From positions 1 to 64,000 of the forward strand of contig NZ_LQPE01000047.1 of the NCBI RefSeq assembly GCF_002101735.1: DNA of 64,000 nucleotides. Direction: 5' to 3'. This DNA is from Mycobacterium kyorinense (GTDB taxonomy: Bacteria; Actinomycetota; Actinomycetes; Mycobacteriales; Mycobacteriaceae). Below are positions 45,988 to 55,091 of this stretch, piece after piece. The notes under the pieces were generated by a model. That model was given only the letters and a program-made list of their open reading frames with translations, searched no databases and had not been told where the DNA came from. The translations under genes were made by a program, and so were the position numbers. The stretch's first letter is position 1. Each line of letters starts with the position of its first letter.

Positions 45988-46036
45988 AGACGCAGAATCG
46001 CACGCGGAACGCCCGCGTAGTGCGATTCTGCGTCTT
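45988..46036. terminator. 16-bp perfect hairpin between rubB and adh
   Basis: AAGACGCAGAATCGCA (45988-46003) pairs perfectly with TGCGATTCTGCGTCTT (46021-46036), and inner CGCGG/CCGCG bases extend it. It lies between convergent stops. A run of A on the left and CTTCTC on the right give weak U-tracts for both directions. Confidence 0.8.
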
Positions 46037-46044
46037 CTCGCCAG

Positions 46045-47208
46045 TCAGTCGAACTCGATGATGCCGCGGATGTTTCGGCCCTCCCGCATATCGGTGACGG
46101 CGTCGTTGATCTCCTCGAGCCGGTAACCCCGCGACACCAGTTCGTCGAGTTTCAACTTGCCGTTCTGGTACATCGACAACAGCATCGGGGTGCTCGCCCG
46201 CGGGTTCATCCCGCCGTAGATGGTTCCCTTCAACTGCTTGTGGAACAACGCCATATCGCTCAACACCAACGGCACCAGCATCTCGCTGTACGGCGTCATC
46301 CCGGTCAGCACACAGCTGCCGCCCTTGCGGGTCAGCATCATCGCGGGCGCGATCAGGTCGGCATGCACCACACCGGCGGTGATCACCACCCGGTCGGCCA
46401 TCACACCCAGCGTGAGTTCCCGCACCAGCGGCAACGCCGCCTCGACGGATTCCGCGGTATGGGTGGCGCCGAATATCGGAGCCGAATAACGCTTGAATGC
46501 AACCGGATCCACGCCGACGACGTATTTGGCGCCGGCAGCGCGAGCGCCCTGCAGTGCGTTCATCCCGACGCCGCCGATACCAAAAACGACGACGGTGTCG
46601 CCCGGTTCGGTCCCGGCGGCCACCGTGCCCGACCCCCACCCGGTGGTCACGCCGCAGGACACCAGTGCGGCGGCGTGCATCGGGATCGCGTCGTCGATCT
46701 TTATCACCGATTTCTCCGACGCCACCACGTATTCGGCGAAGGTACCCAGCTGCATGAGCGCCAACAAGTCCTCGTCGCCGACGTGGCGGCGCACGGTACC
46801 GTCGGTCGTCATCTCCCTGGCGAACATGGCGGCGCCCACGTCGCACAGGTACGTCGCACCCGACACACACCAGCGGCAGGCCCCACAAGCGGCGATGAAC
46901 GACATCGACACCCGGTCGCCGGGCTGCACCGAGTGAACCTCCGGACCGACCTCGGCCACGACCCCCGCTCCCTCGTGACCGCCCAGCAGCGGAAAGAGCT
47001 CGGGAAACTCGATCCCGTTGGCGCGCATCATCTCTACGATTTCCGGGCCGGGAACCAGGTCGCCGGTGGCAAAGTGGTCGTCGGAATCACATAGCCCGGC
47101 CACCGACATCTTCACCAGCACCTCGCCGGTCCGCGGCGGATCCAGGGTGATGTCGCAGATTTCCCAGTCCTTGCCGATACCGCGCAGCACAGCTCCCCAG
47201 CACTTCAT
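46045..47208 (-). CDS. Zinc-dependent alcohol dehydrogenase, NDMA-dependent type
   Basis: The 387-residue medium-chain dehydrogenase has GLCDSDDH (catalytic-zinc Cys/Asp region, near residue 38), GHEGAGVV (about 73-80), structural zinc CGACRWCVSGATYLC (about 99-113) and GIGGVGMNALQGA for the nucleotide. The overall sequence resembles the actinobacterial NDMA-dependent/Rxyl_3153 subgroup, some of which keep tightly bound NADH. It probably oxidises the alcohols made by AlkB. ATG at 47206-47208 overlaps the aldehyde dehydrogenase stop. The longer open frame into that gene is a shadow. Confidence 0.9.
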   Translation of the reverse strand: MKCWGAVLRGIGKDWEICDITLDPPRTGEVLVKMSVAGLCDSDDHFATGDLVPGPEIVEMMRANGIEFPELFPLLGGHEGAGVVAEVGPEVHSVQPGDRVSMSFIAACGACRWCVSGATYLCDVGAAMFAREMTTDGTVRRHVGDEDLLALMQLGTFAEYVVASEKSVIKIDDAIPMHAAALVSCGVTTGWGSGTVAAGTEPGDTVVVFGIGGVGMNALQGARAAGAKYVVGVDPVAFKRYSAPIFGATHTAESVEAALPLVRELTLGVMADRVVITAGVVHADLIAPAMMLTRKGGSCVLTGMTPYSEMLVPLVLSDMALFHKQLKGTIYGGMNPRASTPMLLSMYQNGKLKLDELVSRGYRLEEINDAVTDMREGRNIRGIIEFD

Positions 47209-48752
47209 CGGGCCGCCCCCTTCGGCGCGATGCCCAGCCGTCGCACGCCGCGCGCGGCCGACGCGCGCAACAGGCCCAGCGCGAACTTGACCCGTCGCGA
47301 CGACACCGGATACCACAGCAGCTCCTTGGTGGGGGTCGGTACGCGCGGCGCCGTGATCGCTTGGGGGCGACAGTATTTGAGCAGCCCGGCAGCGCCCCCC
47401 ATGCGGGTACCGACACCCGAGTGCTTCCAGCCGCCCATCGGGATGTCGTAGGCGAACGCATTCGAAATGGCGTCGTTGATGTTGACCGCGCCGACGTCGA
47501 GCCGGCGAGCGATCCGTTCGCCGCGATCCTTGTCGCCGGTCCACACCGTGGCCGACAGGCCGTACACCGAATCGTTGGCCAGCCGGATCGCCTCGTCCTC
47601 GTCGGCGACCTTGACCACCGGCAGCGTGGGCCCGAACGTCTCCTCGGTCATGCAGGACATCGATTGGTCGACGTCGACGAGAACCGTTGGCTCGAAGAAT
47701 GTTCCGGTTCCGGTCGGCTTGCCGCCGGTCACCGCGCGAGCGCCGGCCGCCACCGCCTCGTCGACGTGGCGCTGCACGATGTCGCGTTGCTTGCTGGTGG
47801 CCAGCGCCCCGACGTCGAACTTGAAATTGCGATCGTCTTGGCCCTGCCGCAGCCGCCGGACGTTCTCGGTGAGCTTGGCTACGAACTCGTCGTACACCGG
47901 CGCCTCGACGTAGACCCGCTCCACCGATACGCATACCTGGCCAGCGTTGTACATTCCGCCCCAAGCGATTCCGTTGGCGGCCCGCTCCAGGTCGGCGTCT
48001 GCCAGCACCAGCGCCGGGTCTTTGCCGCCGAGCTCGAGACTGTAGGGAAGGAGCCGCTCCGCGCAGGCGACCGCCACCTTCTTGCCGGTGGCGGTGGATC
48101 CGGTGAACTGCACGAAGTCGACGTTGGCGATGACCGCCGCGCCGGTGTCGCCGTAGCCGGTCGCCAGCGCGAGCACCGGCGGCGCGCCGATCTCGGTCCA
48201 GCCGTGCACGAACTCGACCGCGGACAGCGGCGTCACCTCCGAGGGCTTCAGCAGCACGGCGGCGCCGGCGGCCAAAGCGGGAATTGTGTCTAATCCAGGC
48301 ATCAGGAACGGGAAGTTCCACGGGGTGATGACGCCAACCACCGGATACGGCCGGTACGTGGTGGTGAGTTTCTTCGTCATTGCGAGCGGGTTGAACGACC
48401 GGGGCTGCTCGTCGGCGAGGAACCGCTCGGCGTGACGGGCCCAGTAGTCGAGCAGCGAAGCGGTGACGGTCGGCTCGCCGCTGGCGTCGGCGCGCGTCTT
48501 GCCGGTCTCGGACTGGACCACGTCGATGATGCGCTCGGCGTTGTCGAGCACCCAGTCCTGGTACTTGAGCAGCCACCGCTTGCGTCCGCGCGGGCCGAGA
48601 GCTTCCCATTGGGGCTGGAACAGGCGCAGCTCTCGCGCTTTCGCAGCGACGGTATCGGACGTCTCGATCGGAACGGCGCCCACCACGTGTCCGTCGGCGG
48701 GGTTGCGCACGACAATCGTCGACGCGTCGGTCTTGTGCTCGGTCGCGGTCAT
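47205..48752 (-). CDS. Aldehyde dehydrogenase
   Basis: The 515-residue product has PWNFPF (about 145-150), FTGSTATGKKV, the catalytic Glu in LELGGKDP (about 254-261) and the nucleophile in NAGQVCVSVERV (Cys near 291). It resembles succinate-semialdehyde/long-chain aldehyde dehydrogenases. It is the first gene of the two-gene operon with the alcohol dehydrogenase, and convergent to alkB-rubAB, so the set can carry an alkane to a fatty acid. Confidence 0.93.
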   Translation of the reverse strand: MTATEHKTDASTIVVRNPADGHVVGAVPIETSDTVAAKARELRLFQPQWEALGPRGRKRWLLKYQDWVLDNAERIIDVVQSETGKTRADASGEPTVTASLLDYWARHAERFLADEQPRSFNPLAMTKKLTTTYRPYPVVGVITPWNFPFLMPGLDTIPALAAGAAVLLKPSEVTPLSAVEFVHGWTEIGAPPVLALATGYGDTGAAVIANVDFVQFTGSTATGKKVAVACAERLLPYSLELGGKDPALVLADADLERAANGIAWGGMYNAGQVCVSVERVYVEAPVYDEFVAKLTENVRRLRQGQDDRNFKFDVGALATSKQRDIVQRHVDEAVAAGARAVTGGKPTGTGTFFEPTVLVDVDQSMSCMTEETFGPTLPVVKVADEDEAIRLANDSVYGLSATVWTGDKDRGERIARRLDVGAVNINDAISNAFAYDIPMGGWKHSGVGTRMGGAAGLLKYCRPQAITAPRVPTPTKELLWYPVSSRRVKFALGLLRASAARGVRRLGIAPKGAAR

Positions 48753-48818
48753 CGTGGGATGATGCCGCCGGGCAGGGCGAGCCGCCTAGAGTAGCCGACT
48801 ACCTCAGTTTCGCCGACT

Positions 48819-49574
48819 TCAGAGCAACGTCGCCTGCTCGGGCTGCAGCTTAACCGGCTCGATCAGTTCCGGGCCGTTGTTGCGCACATTGTTGACCAGC
48901 GTCGAGATCTCCCGCATCCGGATGCCGCGCACGTCCGGCGGACCGGCCAGCAGTTCGTCGTCGGGCGGAGCGTCGGGATCCAGCCAACGGTCCCAATCCT
49001 TTTCGGCCACCACCAACGGCATCCGGTCGTGGATCTCGGCGAGCTCGCCGACCGCGTCGGTGGTGATGATCGTGCAACTCAGCAGCGGCGAAGCGTCTTT
49101 GGCCGGTTTCCATACCGACCACAGCCCCGCCATGAACAGCGGCTCGCCGTCTTCGCGGTACATGTAGAACGGCGTCTTGCGAGTCTTCTTGCCCTCGGGG
49201 TTCGCCCGCCACTCGTAGTAGCCGTCCATCGGGACCAGGCACCGCTTGGATTTCGCGCTGGCACGAAACGCTGGCGACGTGGTGACCTTGTCGGCGCGGG
49301 CGTTGATGAGCTGCGGGCCCTTGGACTCGGGCGCACCGTCGGGTCCCGCCTTGGCCCACGGCGGCACCAGCCCCCAGCGCATGAGCCGCACCCGTCGGGT
49401 GGGCTCGTCGTCGGGTTCGTCGTGGCGGCGAACCACGGTGGTGATCGTCGTGGTGGGTGCGACGTTGTAGTTCGGGGCGGCCGGGTCTGAGCGCGCCGCC
49501 CTTGTTTCATCGAGCGCCTGGATCTTCTCGGCGAGGGCAGCGGGGTCGGTGGTGACCGCGAATCGTCCGCACAT
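48819..49574 (-). CDS. SRAP/YedK (HMCES-type) DNA-protein crosslink protein
   Basis: The 251-residue product begins MCGRF, so Cys2 becomes the N-terminal residue after Met removal and can form the thiazolidine link to abasic sites. NYNVAPT, NARADK and EIHDRMP (His) complete the SRAP site; the usual Glu in NARxE is Asp here. The family shields abasic sites in single-stranded DNA. Matches Rv3226c. It is divergent from aroA. Confidence 0.93.
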   Translation of the reverse strand: MCGRFAVTTDPAALAEKIQALDETRAARSDPAAPNYNVAPTTTITTVVRRHDEPDDEPTRRVRLMRWGLVPPWAKAGPDGAPESKGPQLINARADKVTTSPAFRASAKSKRCLVPMDGYYEWRANPEGKKTRKTPFYMYREDGEPLFMAGLWSVWKPAKDASPLLSCTIITTDAVGELAEIHDRMPLVVAEKDWDRWLDPDAPPDDELLAGPPDVRGIRMREISTLVNNVRNNGPELIEPVKLQPEQATLL

Positions 49575-49599
49575 ACCTCCATGGTGCCTGCTCGGTTGT

Positions 49600-49644
49600 C
49601 GGGCGACCCCCTGCGCCCGGCTTCGCCGCGCTTGCGATCGCCCC
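49600..49644. repeat. 45-bp palindromic intergenic element, copy C
   Basis: Begins CGGGCGACCCCCTGCGCC and ends CGCTTGCGATCGCCCC. It is the most diverged of the four copies at its outer ends. It lies between the divergent SRAP and aroA genes, 19 bases before the aroA ATG. Confidence 0.7.
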
Positions 49645-49663
49645 GGTAGGCGATGATGGATGC

Positions 49664-50938
49664 ATGAGCACCTGGCCGGCACCGACGATGCCGTCACCTG
49701 TCAAGGCGACGGTGACCGTGCCGGGCTCGAAATCGCAGACCAATCGCGCGCTGGTGCTCGCGGCGTTGGCCAGCGGTGTCTCGACGATCAGCGGTGCGCT
49801 GCGCAGCCGCGACACCGACCTGATGATCGGCGCGCTGCAGACACTGGGGCTGCGCGTCGACAGCGCCGGCTCCGAGCTGACCGTCAGCGGGCAAATCGTC
49901 CCGGCGCCGGATGCCCGGATCGATTGCGGGCTGGCCGGCACCGTGCTGCGATTCGTGCCGCCGCTGGCCGCGCTGGGCGCCGCGACGGTCACCTTCGACG
50001 GCGACGAGCAGGCCCGGACCCGTCCAATCGCGCCGTTGCTGGACGCGCTGCGCGGCCTCGGCGTCGACGTCGCCGGCGACCGCATGCCGTTCCGGGTGCG
50101 CGGCGCCGGATCGGTCGCCGGCGGCACCGTGGCGATCGACGCGTCGGCGTCGTCGCAATTCGTCTCCGGGCTGCTGCTGTCCGGGGCGTCGTTCACCGAG
50201 GGCTTGACCGTCCGGCACACCGGCGCGGCGCTGCCGTCGGCGCCGCACATCGCGATGACGGTTGCGATGCTGCGTCAGGCGGGCGTCGACGTCGACGACT
50301 CCGCGCCTAACCGTTGGCGGGTACGTCCCGGCCCGGTCGCCGCCCGGCACTGGGACATCGAGCCGGATCTGTCCAACGCCGTCCCGTTCCTGGCGGCGGC
50401 GGTGGTCAGCGGCGGCACGGTTCGCATCACCGGCTGGCCGCCGGCGGCCATCCAACCCGCCGATGCCATCCTGCGCATTTTGCGGAAGCTGGATACGGTT
50501 GTCACCCAAGCCGATTCGTATCTGGAGGTGCGCGGGCCGGCGGCATACCACGGGTTCGACGTCGATCTGCGCGACGTCGGTGAGCTCACCCCGTCCGTCG
50601 CGGCGCTCGCCGCGCTGGCCACCCCGGGCTCGGTGTCGCGACTGAGCGGCATCGCCCATCTGCGCGGCCACGAAACCGACCGGCTCGCCGCGTTGAGCAG
50701 CGAGATCAACCGGCTGGGCGGCAACTGCCAGGAGACTCCGGACGGTCTGGAAATCACTGCTACGCCACTACATTCCGGCGTCTGGCATTCCTATGCCGAT
50801 CACCGGATGGCGACGGCCGGCGCGATCGTCGGCCTGCGGGTACCCGGCGTCGAGGTGGACGACATCGCCACCACCGCCAAGACGCTGCCGCAGTTTCCGC
50901 GGCTGTGGGCCGACATGGTCCGGGAGTCGCGCGGTTGA
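49664..50938 (+). CDS. aroA: EPSP synthase (3-phosphoshikimate 1-carboxyvinyltransferase)
   Basis: The 424-residue enzyme of the shikimate pathway joins phosphoenolpyruvate to shikimate-3-phosphate. Visible motifs are [11 protein letters not shown] (about 20-30), [39 protein letters not shown] and [10 protein letters not shown]. The LAGT segment differs from the usual NAGTAxR of class I enzymes, as in other mycobacterial AroA. The permuted GTPase gene follows with a TTGA overlap. Confidence 0.95.
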   Translation: MSTWPAPTMPSPVKATVTVPGSKSQTNRALVLAALASGVSTISGALRSRDTDLMIGALQTLGLRVDSAGSELTVSGQIVPAPDARIDCGLAGTVLRFVPPLAALGAATVTFDGDEQARTRPIAPLLDALRGLGVDVAGDRMPFRVRGAGSVAGGTVAIDASASSQFVSGLLLSGASFTEGLTVRHTGAALPSAPHIAMTVAMLRQAGVDVDDSAPNRWRVRPGPVAARHWDIEPDLSNAVPFLAAAVVSGGTVRITGWPPAAIQPADAILRILRKLDTVVTQADSYLEVRGPAAYHGFDVDLRDVGELTPSVAALAALATPGSVSRLSGIAHLRGHETDRLAALSSEINRLGGNCQETPDGLEITATPLHSGVWHSYADHRMATAGAIVGLRVPGVEVDDIATTAKTLPQFPRLWADMVRESRG

Positions 50939-51915
50939 GGCCCGGCGATTACGACGAGTCAGACGTCAGAATCCGCTCCGGGCGCGGCTCGCGCCCCCGG
51001 ACCAAGATTCGACCGCGCCACGCCGACGCCAAGCCGGCCATGGTGGTCAGCGTCGACCGCGGCCGCTGGGGATGCGTGCTCGACGGCGACCCGATCCGTC
51101 GGGTCACCGCGATGCGGGCGCGCGAGCTGGGCCGCACACCGATCGTCGTCGGCGACGACGTCGAGGTGGTGGGCGACCTGTCCGGACGGCCGGACACCCT
51201 GGCGCGCATCGTGCGGCGTGGGCCGCGCCGAACAGTGTTGCGCCGCACCGCCGATGACACCGACCCGACCGAACGGGTGGTCGTTGCCAACGCCGATCAG
51301 CTGCTGATCGTGGTCGCGCTGGCCGATCCGCCGCCGCGCACCGGCCTGGTCGACCGGGCGCTGATCGCCGCCTACGCCGGCGGGCTCACACCGATCCTGT
51401 GCCTGACCAAGACCGACCTGGCGCCCGCCGAGCCGTTCGCCTCCCAGTTCGCCGACCTGGATCTCACGGTGGTGACGGCGGGCCGCGACGACCCGCTGGA
51501 CGCCGTCGCCCCCCTGCTGACCGGGAAAGTGACCGTGCTGCTGGGACATTCGGGGGTGGGCAAGTCGACGTTAGTGAATCGGCTTGTGCCGCAAGCAGAT
51601 CGAGCGGTCGGTGAGGTCACCGAGATCGGCAGGGGCCGACACACGTCGACGCAGTCGGTGGCGCTGCCGTTCGGCAGCTCCGGCTGGGTGATCGACACCC
51701 CGGGAATCCGCTCGTTCGGGCTGGCCCACATCGAACCCGACGACGTGGTGCTGGCGTTTTCCGATCTGGCCCAAGCGGTTTCGGAGTGTCCGCGCGGCTG
51801 CGGGCACATGGGTCCGCCCGCGGACCCGGAATGCGCACTGGACACGCTCACCGGACCCGCCGCCCGGCGCGTCGCCGCCGCGCGACGGCTGCTGGCCGTG
51901 CTGCGGGAAAGCTAA
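50935..51915 (+). CDS. rsgA: RsgA-like circularly permuted GTPase (Rv3228-like)
   Basis: The 326-residue product has an N-terminal OB-like domain. The GTPase motifs are in permuted order: G4 CLTKTDL (about 152-158) first, then G1 GHSGVGKST (about 202-210), G2 TST and G3 [10 protein letters not shown]-terminal zinc knuckle (CPRGCGHM...C) follows. This is the YjeQ/RsgA layout for small-subunit maturation. TTG at 50935 overlaps the aroA TGA, matching the conserved N-terminus [10 protein letters not shown]. Its stop lies in the first unit of a 15-bp tandem repeat. Confidence 0.92.
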   Translation: MRPGDYDESDVRIRSGRGSRPRTKIRPRHADAKPAMVVSVDRGRWGCVLDGDPIRRVTAMRARELGRTPIVVGDDVEVVGDLSGRPDTLARIVRRGPRRTVLRRTADDTDPTERVVVANADQLLIVVALADPPPRTGLVDRALIAAYAGGLTPILCLTKTDLAPAEPFASQFADLDLTVVTAGRDDPLDAVAPLLTGKVTVLLGHSGVGKSTLVNRLVPQADRAVGEVTEIGRGRHTSTQSVALPFGSSGWVIDTPGIRSFGLAHIEPDDVVLAFSDLAQAVSECPRGCGHMGPPADPECALDTLTGPAARRVAAARRLLAVLRES

Positions 51916-51947
51916 CCGCGGGAAAGCTAACGGCGCGAAAGCTAACG
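51903..51947. repeat. Three tandem 15-bp repeats across the rsgA stop
   Basis: Units GCGGGAAAGCTAACC, GCGGGAAAGCTAACG and GCGCGAAAGCTAACG follow one another without gaps. Each contains TAA, and the first supplies the rsgA stop codon, so the array has three in-frame stops. Confidence 0.8.
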
Positions 51948-51949
51948 CC

Positions 51950-52010
51950 GCGAGCGTGCGTAAACCCGGCTCTTTATGCGGCGTGTCGACCGGGGACACG
52001 CCCGCTCGCG
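51950..52010. repeat. Dispersed GC-rich repeat, copy 2, entering desA3
   Basis: GCGAGCGTGCG at the left end faces CCCGCTCGC at the right. The body shares AAACCCGGC, CGGCGTGTC and CCGGGGAC with copy 1 at 64-118. The desA3 stop codon (51974-51976) and its last twelve or so codons fall inside the repeat. Confidence 0.6.
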
Positions 52011-53263
52011 CCAGAAGAAGAGGCGCGTTTGCTGCGGCGCCAACCCCGCACGGTGGCGATCGCGGTCTTCAAGCCGCGGCGCCGGCCCGTGGCCGGATCG
52101 GTGTCGCCGAAGCCCTCGAGCCCGGCGAACATCCGCTCGCTGCGCGTCTCCGGCGCATTGTCGGCAGTGTCGCGCAAATACTTGTCGGGCAGCGACAGCT
52201 TGGCGATCGTGCGCCACGTCTTGGCGTACTGCAACAGGAACGGACCCGTCGTGTACGGCAGGTCGTATTTGTCGCAGACCTGGCGCACCCGCACCGAAAT
52301 CTCGGCGAGCCGGTTGCTCGGCAGATCCGGGTAGAGGTGATGCTCGATCTGATGGCACAGGTTGCCGCTCATGAACCGCATCACCGGCCCGGCGTTGAAG
52401 TTCGCGCTACCGAGCATCTGCCGCAGATACCACTGACCCTTCGATTCGCCGACCATGTCCGTCTTGGTGAACTTCTCGGCGCCGTCGGGGAAATGGCCAC
52501 AGAAGATCACCGCGTTGGCCCACAGGTTGCGGATCACATTGGCCGTCAGGTTGGCCGTCAGCGTGGACCGGTACGTGGCTGCGGGCGACAGCGCGGTCAG
52601 CGCCGGGAAGGCGACGTAGTCCTTGACCAGCTGGTGTCCGGCTTTCGCGAGGAACTCGTCGATGCGGCGGCGCGCCTCCTCCTGGTCCGCGCGGCGCTTG
52701 ACGATCTTGCCGATCTCCACGTGCTGCAGGCCGACGCCCCACTCGAACAGCAGCGCCAGCAACGCGTTGAACACCGGATTGAACAGGTTGAACCGCTTCC
52801 AGCGCTGGTCGCGGGTGACGCGCAGCATGCCGTAGCCCACGTCGTCGTCCATGCCCAGGATGTTGGCGTACTTGTGGTGCACGAAGTTGTGGGTGTAGCG
52901 CCAGTGCTTGGACGCGCCGAGGTTGTCCCACTCCCAGCTCGACGAGTGGATCTCCGGGTCGTTCATCCAGTCCCACTGGCCGTGCATGACGTTGTGGCCG
53001 ATCTCCATGTTCTCGACGATCTTGGCCACGCCGAGCGCGGTAGCGCCGGCCCACCAGGCAGACCGCCGCTTGCTCGCCAGCAGCAGCACACGGCCGGCGA
53101 CCTCCAGCGTGCGCTGAAACGCGATGGTGCGGCGGATGTAGCGGGCGTCGCGCTCGCCACGCGAGTCTTCGATGTCTTGGCGGATGGCATCTAGCTCGGT
53201 GGCCAGATTCTCGATGTCGGTATCCGTCAAATGAGCGAATACGTCGATATCGGTGATTGCCAT
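51974..53263 (-). CDS. desA3: DesA3 membrane acyl-CoA delta-9 desaturase
   Basis: The 429-residue membrane di-iron enzyme has three His boxes: GHNVMHGQWDW (about 79-89), HNFVHHKY (about 115-122) and HQIEHHLYPDLPSNR (about 305-319). It makes oleic acid from stearoyl-CoA with electrons from the reductase encoded upstream. The M. tuberculosis protein ends in Leu-Ala-Ala, a known degradation signal; here the end is GRVPGRHAA, encoded by the repeat at 51950-52010. The gene is 81 bases downstream of the reductase gene on the same strand, with its own operator-like sequence. Confidence 0.94.
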   Translation of the reverse strand: MAITDIDVFAHLTDTDIENLATELDAIRQDIEDSRGERDARYIRRTIAFQRTLEVAGRVLLLASKRRSAWWAGATALGVAKIVENMEIGHNVMHGQWDWMNDPEIHSSSWEWDNLGASKHWRYTHNFVHHKYANILGMDDDVGYGMLRVTRDQRWKRFNLFNPVFNALLALLFEWGVGLQHVEIGKIVKRRADQEEARRRIDEFLAKAGHQLVKDYVAFPALTALSPAATYRSTLTANLTANVIRNLWANAVIFCGHFPDGAEKFTKTDMVGESKGQWYLRQMLGSANFNAGPVMRFMSGNLCHQIEHHLYPDLPSNRLAEISVRVRQVCDKYDLPYTTGPFLLQYAKTWRTIAKLSLPDKYLRDTADNAPETRSERMFAGLEGFGDTDPATGRRRGLKTAIATVRGWRRSKRASSSGASGRVPGRHAA

Positions 53264-53295
53264 AGTCCTGCCTTCCTGCAGTCCTGCAGTCGCTG

Positions 53296-53331
53296 ACCTA
53301 CGTTATCGTAACCTACGAACCCGTAGGTTAC
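53296..53331. promoter_or_regulatory. Operator-like repeat in the desA3 promoter
   Basis: ACCTACG occurs at 53296-53302 and 53311-53317. The second copy is part of a perfect dyad, GTAACCTACG (53308-53317), four bases, CGTAGGTTAC (53322-53331). The same double ACCTACG with identical 15-base phasing occurs at 54487-54508. It is probably the site of a TetR-type lipid regulator; which one is not known. Confidence 0.7.
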
Positions 53332-53344
53332 CTGTGGGTAGCCA

Positions 53345-54481
53345 TTAAATTTCCAGTACACAATCGCCGGACGCCGCCGAAATACAGGTCTGCACCCGGG
53401 TTCCGGGCTCGTGCTCGACCCCGGTTCGCAGGTCGCGGACGTGACCCTCCGCCAGCGGCACCACGCAGGACTGGCAGATGCCCATCCGGCAGCCGAACGG
53501 CATCTGTACGCCCGCCCGCTCGCCGGCATCCATCAAGGAGGTGGCCGCGTCGGCGACGGCGGTTTTCCCGCTCTTCGCGAACGTCACCGTCCCGCCCGTC
53601 CCGGCCGGCGCGGCGCGCGACACCGCGAACCGCTCGAGGTGCAACCGGTCGCCGATACCGGCCGCCGACCATGCGCGCTCGGCGGCGTTGAGCATTCCTT
53701 CTGGCCCGCAGGCCCAGGTCTGCCGGTCGCGCCAGTCCGGCACTTCCTCGTCGAGGCGGCTCAGGTCAAGGCGGCCCTGGCTGCGGGTGGTGCGCACCCG
53801 CAGCTGGTAGCCCGCCTGGTCGCGGGCCAGCTGCTCGAGCTCGCCGGCGAACAGTACGTCGGCCGCGGTGGGCGCCGAATGCAGGTGGACGACGTCGGTG
53901 ATCTGGTGGCGGCGCACCAGCGTGCGCAGCATCGACATCACCGGGGTGATGCCCGACCCGGCGGTGACGAACAGCAGGGCCGGCGGCGCCGGGTCGGGCA
54001 GCACGAAGTTTCCCTGCGGCGCGGCCAGCCGCACGATCGTGCCGGGCGCGACGCCGGCCACCAGGTGGGTGGACAGGAATCCCTCGGGCATCGCCTTGAC
54101 GGTGATGGTCACGGTGCGCTCGCTGGTCACCGGGCTGGAGGTCAGCGAGTAGGACCGCCACCGCCAGCGCCCGTCGATCAGCAGCCCGATCCCGATGTAC
54201 TGACCGGGCTGATAGTCGAAGGAAAAACCCCAGCCCGGTTTGATGACCAGCGTCGCCGAGTCCTCGGTCTCGCGCCGGACATCCAGGATGCGGCCGCGCA
54301 GTTCACGGGCCGACCACAGCGGATTGGCCAGCTTCAGGTAGTCGTCGGGCAGCAGCGGCGTGGTGATCTGGGCGGCCAGCTGGCGCAATGCGTGGCGGAC
54401 AGGATGCCGGTAGGTGCGAAAGACGCTCGGACGTCGGGTGTCGACGACGTCGGCGGACGGCCTGGAAATCTTCTTGCTCAT
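53345..54481 (-). CDS. Ferredoxin reductase-type electron donor for DesA3 (Rv3230c-like)
   Basis: The 378-residue product has an FAD-binding domain ([11 protein letters not shown], about 108-118), an NAD(P)H domain ([14 protein letters not shown], about 170-183) and a C-terminal plant-type [2Fe-2S] ferredoxin with CRMGICQSC and a distal TCISAASG Cys. In M. tuberculosis this protein reduces DesA3. An operator-like repeat identical in plan to that of desA3 precedes it. Confidence 0.92.
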   Translation of the reverse strand: MSKKISRPSADVVDTRRPSVFRTYRHPVRHALRQLAAQITTPLLPDDYLKLANPLWSARELRGRILDVRRETEDSATLVIKPGWGFSFDYQPGQYIGIGLLIDGRWRWRSYSLTSSPVTSERTVTITVKAMPEGFLSTHLVAGVAPGTIVRLAAPQGNFVLPDPAPPALLFVTAGSGITPVMSMLRTLVRRHQITDVVHLHSAPTAADVLFAGELEQLARDQAGYQLRVRTTRSQGRLDLSRLDEEVPDWRDRQTWACGPEGMLNAAERAWSAAGIGDRLHLERFAVSRAAPAGTGGTVTFAKSGKTAVADAATSLMDAGERAGVQMPFGCRMGICQSCVVPLAEGHVRDLRTGVEHEPGTRVQTCISAASGDCVLEI

Positions 54482-54486
54482 CGAAA

Positions 54487-54510
54487 ACCTACGCTACCGT
54501 AACCTACGGT
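54487..54510. promoter_or_regulatory. Operator-like repeat in the reductase promoter
   Basis: ACCTACG at 54487-54493 and 54502-54508; the second lies in ACCGTA-ACC-TACGGT, a dyad with 6-bp arms (54496-54510). The site is a few bases upstream of the reductase start and matches the desA3 site at 20 of 22 positions. Confidence 0.7.
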
Positions 54511-54525
54511 CGCGTATCCAGTCCT

Positions 54526-55020
54526 TCAGAGCAGTTCCAGCAGGAACGGCAGCTCCTGGGTCGCGTACCAGGCCAGATCGTGGTCCTGGGCATCGCCGAC
54601 TGCCAGCTCGGCGTCCTCGTCGCCCAGGTCGGCCTCGTCGATCACTGCGATCGCCTTGGTGACGTCTGCCTCCGCGGCGGCGTTGTCGACGAACGCGGCC
54701 ACCACGTCGCCGATCGCCACCGGCCCACCGAGCCGGACCACCGCGTCGTCGAGCTCCGGGCGCAGCGTGACGTTTTCGACGTCGGCGACCAGCACCGCGC
54801 GCCGCGGCGGCAGCTCGTCGGCAGCAGTAGACAGCAGCCGCAGCGAGGCCAACGCCGCGTCCCGCAGGGCGACCTCGCCGAGTTCGTCGTCGTCGCCCTC
54901 GGCGTAGGCCTCGCGCAGCGACGGCGTCACGGCGAACGCAGTGCCGTTGACCGGCCACAGCGAGCCATCGGTGACCAGCTGCTGCAGCATGGCCAAGGTG
55001 GCCGGGATGTACACCCGCAC
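54526..55020 (-). CDS. Conserved hypothetical protein (Rv3231c-like)
   Basis: The 164-residue product begins VRVYIPATLAMLQQLV and has a central acidic region (LREAYAEGDDDELGEVAL) and a C-terminal LAWYATQELPFLLELL. There are no membrane helices, signal or catalytic motif. The family is actinobacterial and unstudied. GTG at 55018-55020 was chosen because conserved sequence begins there; the upstream frame runs into the 45-bp palindromic element. Confidence 0.8.
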   Translation of the reverse strand: MRVYIPATLAMLQQLVTDGSLWPVNGTAFAVTPSLREAYAEGDDDELGEVALRDAALASLRLLSTAADELPPRRAVLVADVENVTLRPELDDAVVRLGGPVAIGDVVAAFVDNAAAEADVTKAIAVIDEADLGDEDAELAVGDAQDHDLAWYATQELPFLLELL

Positions 55021-55040
55021 CCCGCGACTGTATCCATCTT

Positions 55041-55085
55041 GTGGCGACCCGCAGCGCCCGGCTTTGCCGCGCTCGCGATCGCCAC
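55041..55085. repeat. 45-bp palindromic intergenic element, copy D
   Basis: GTGGCGACCCGCAGCGCC at the left and GCGCTCGCGATCGCCAC at the right form an imperfect hairpin. It lies between two same-strand genes (wax-ester synthase homologue and Rv3231c-like), where it could terminate or stabilise the upstream transcript. Confidence 0.75.
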
Positions 55086-55091
55086 GATCCA

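Noticed and set aside
46045-48609. Apparent 854-residue fusion ending in the alcohol dehydrogenase
   Set aside because: Only the last 387 residues are protein-like; the upstream part is an out-of-frame reading of the aldehyde dehydrogenase gene, and ATGA at 47205-47208 marks the true junction.
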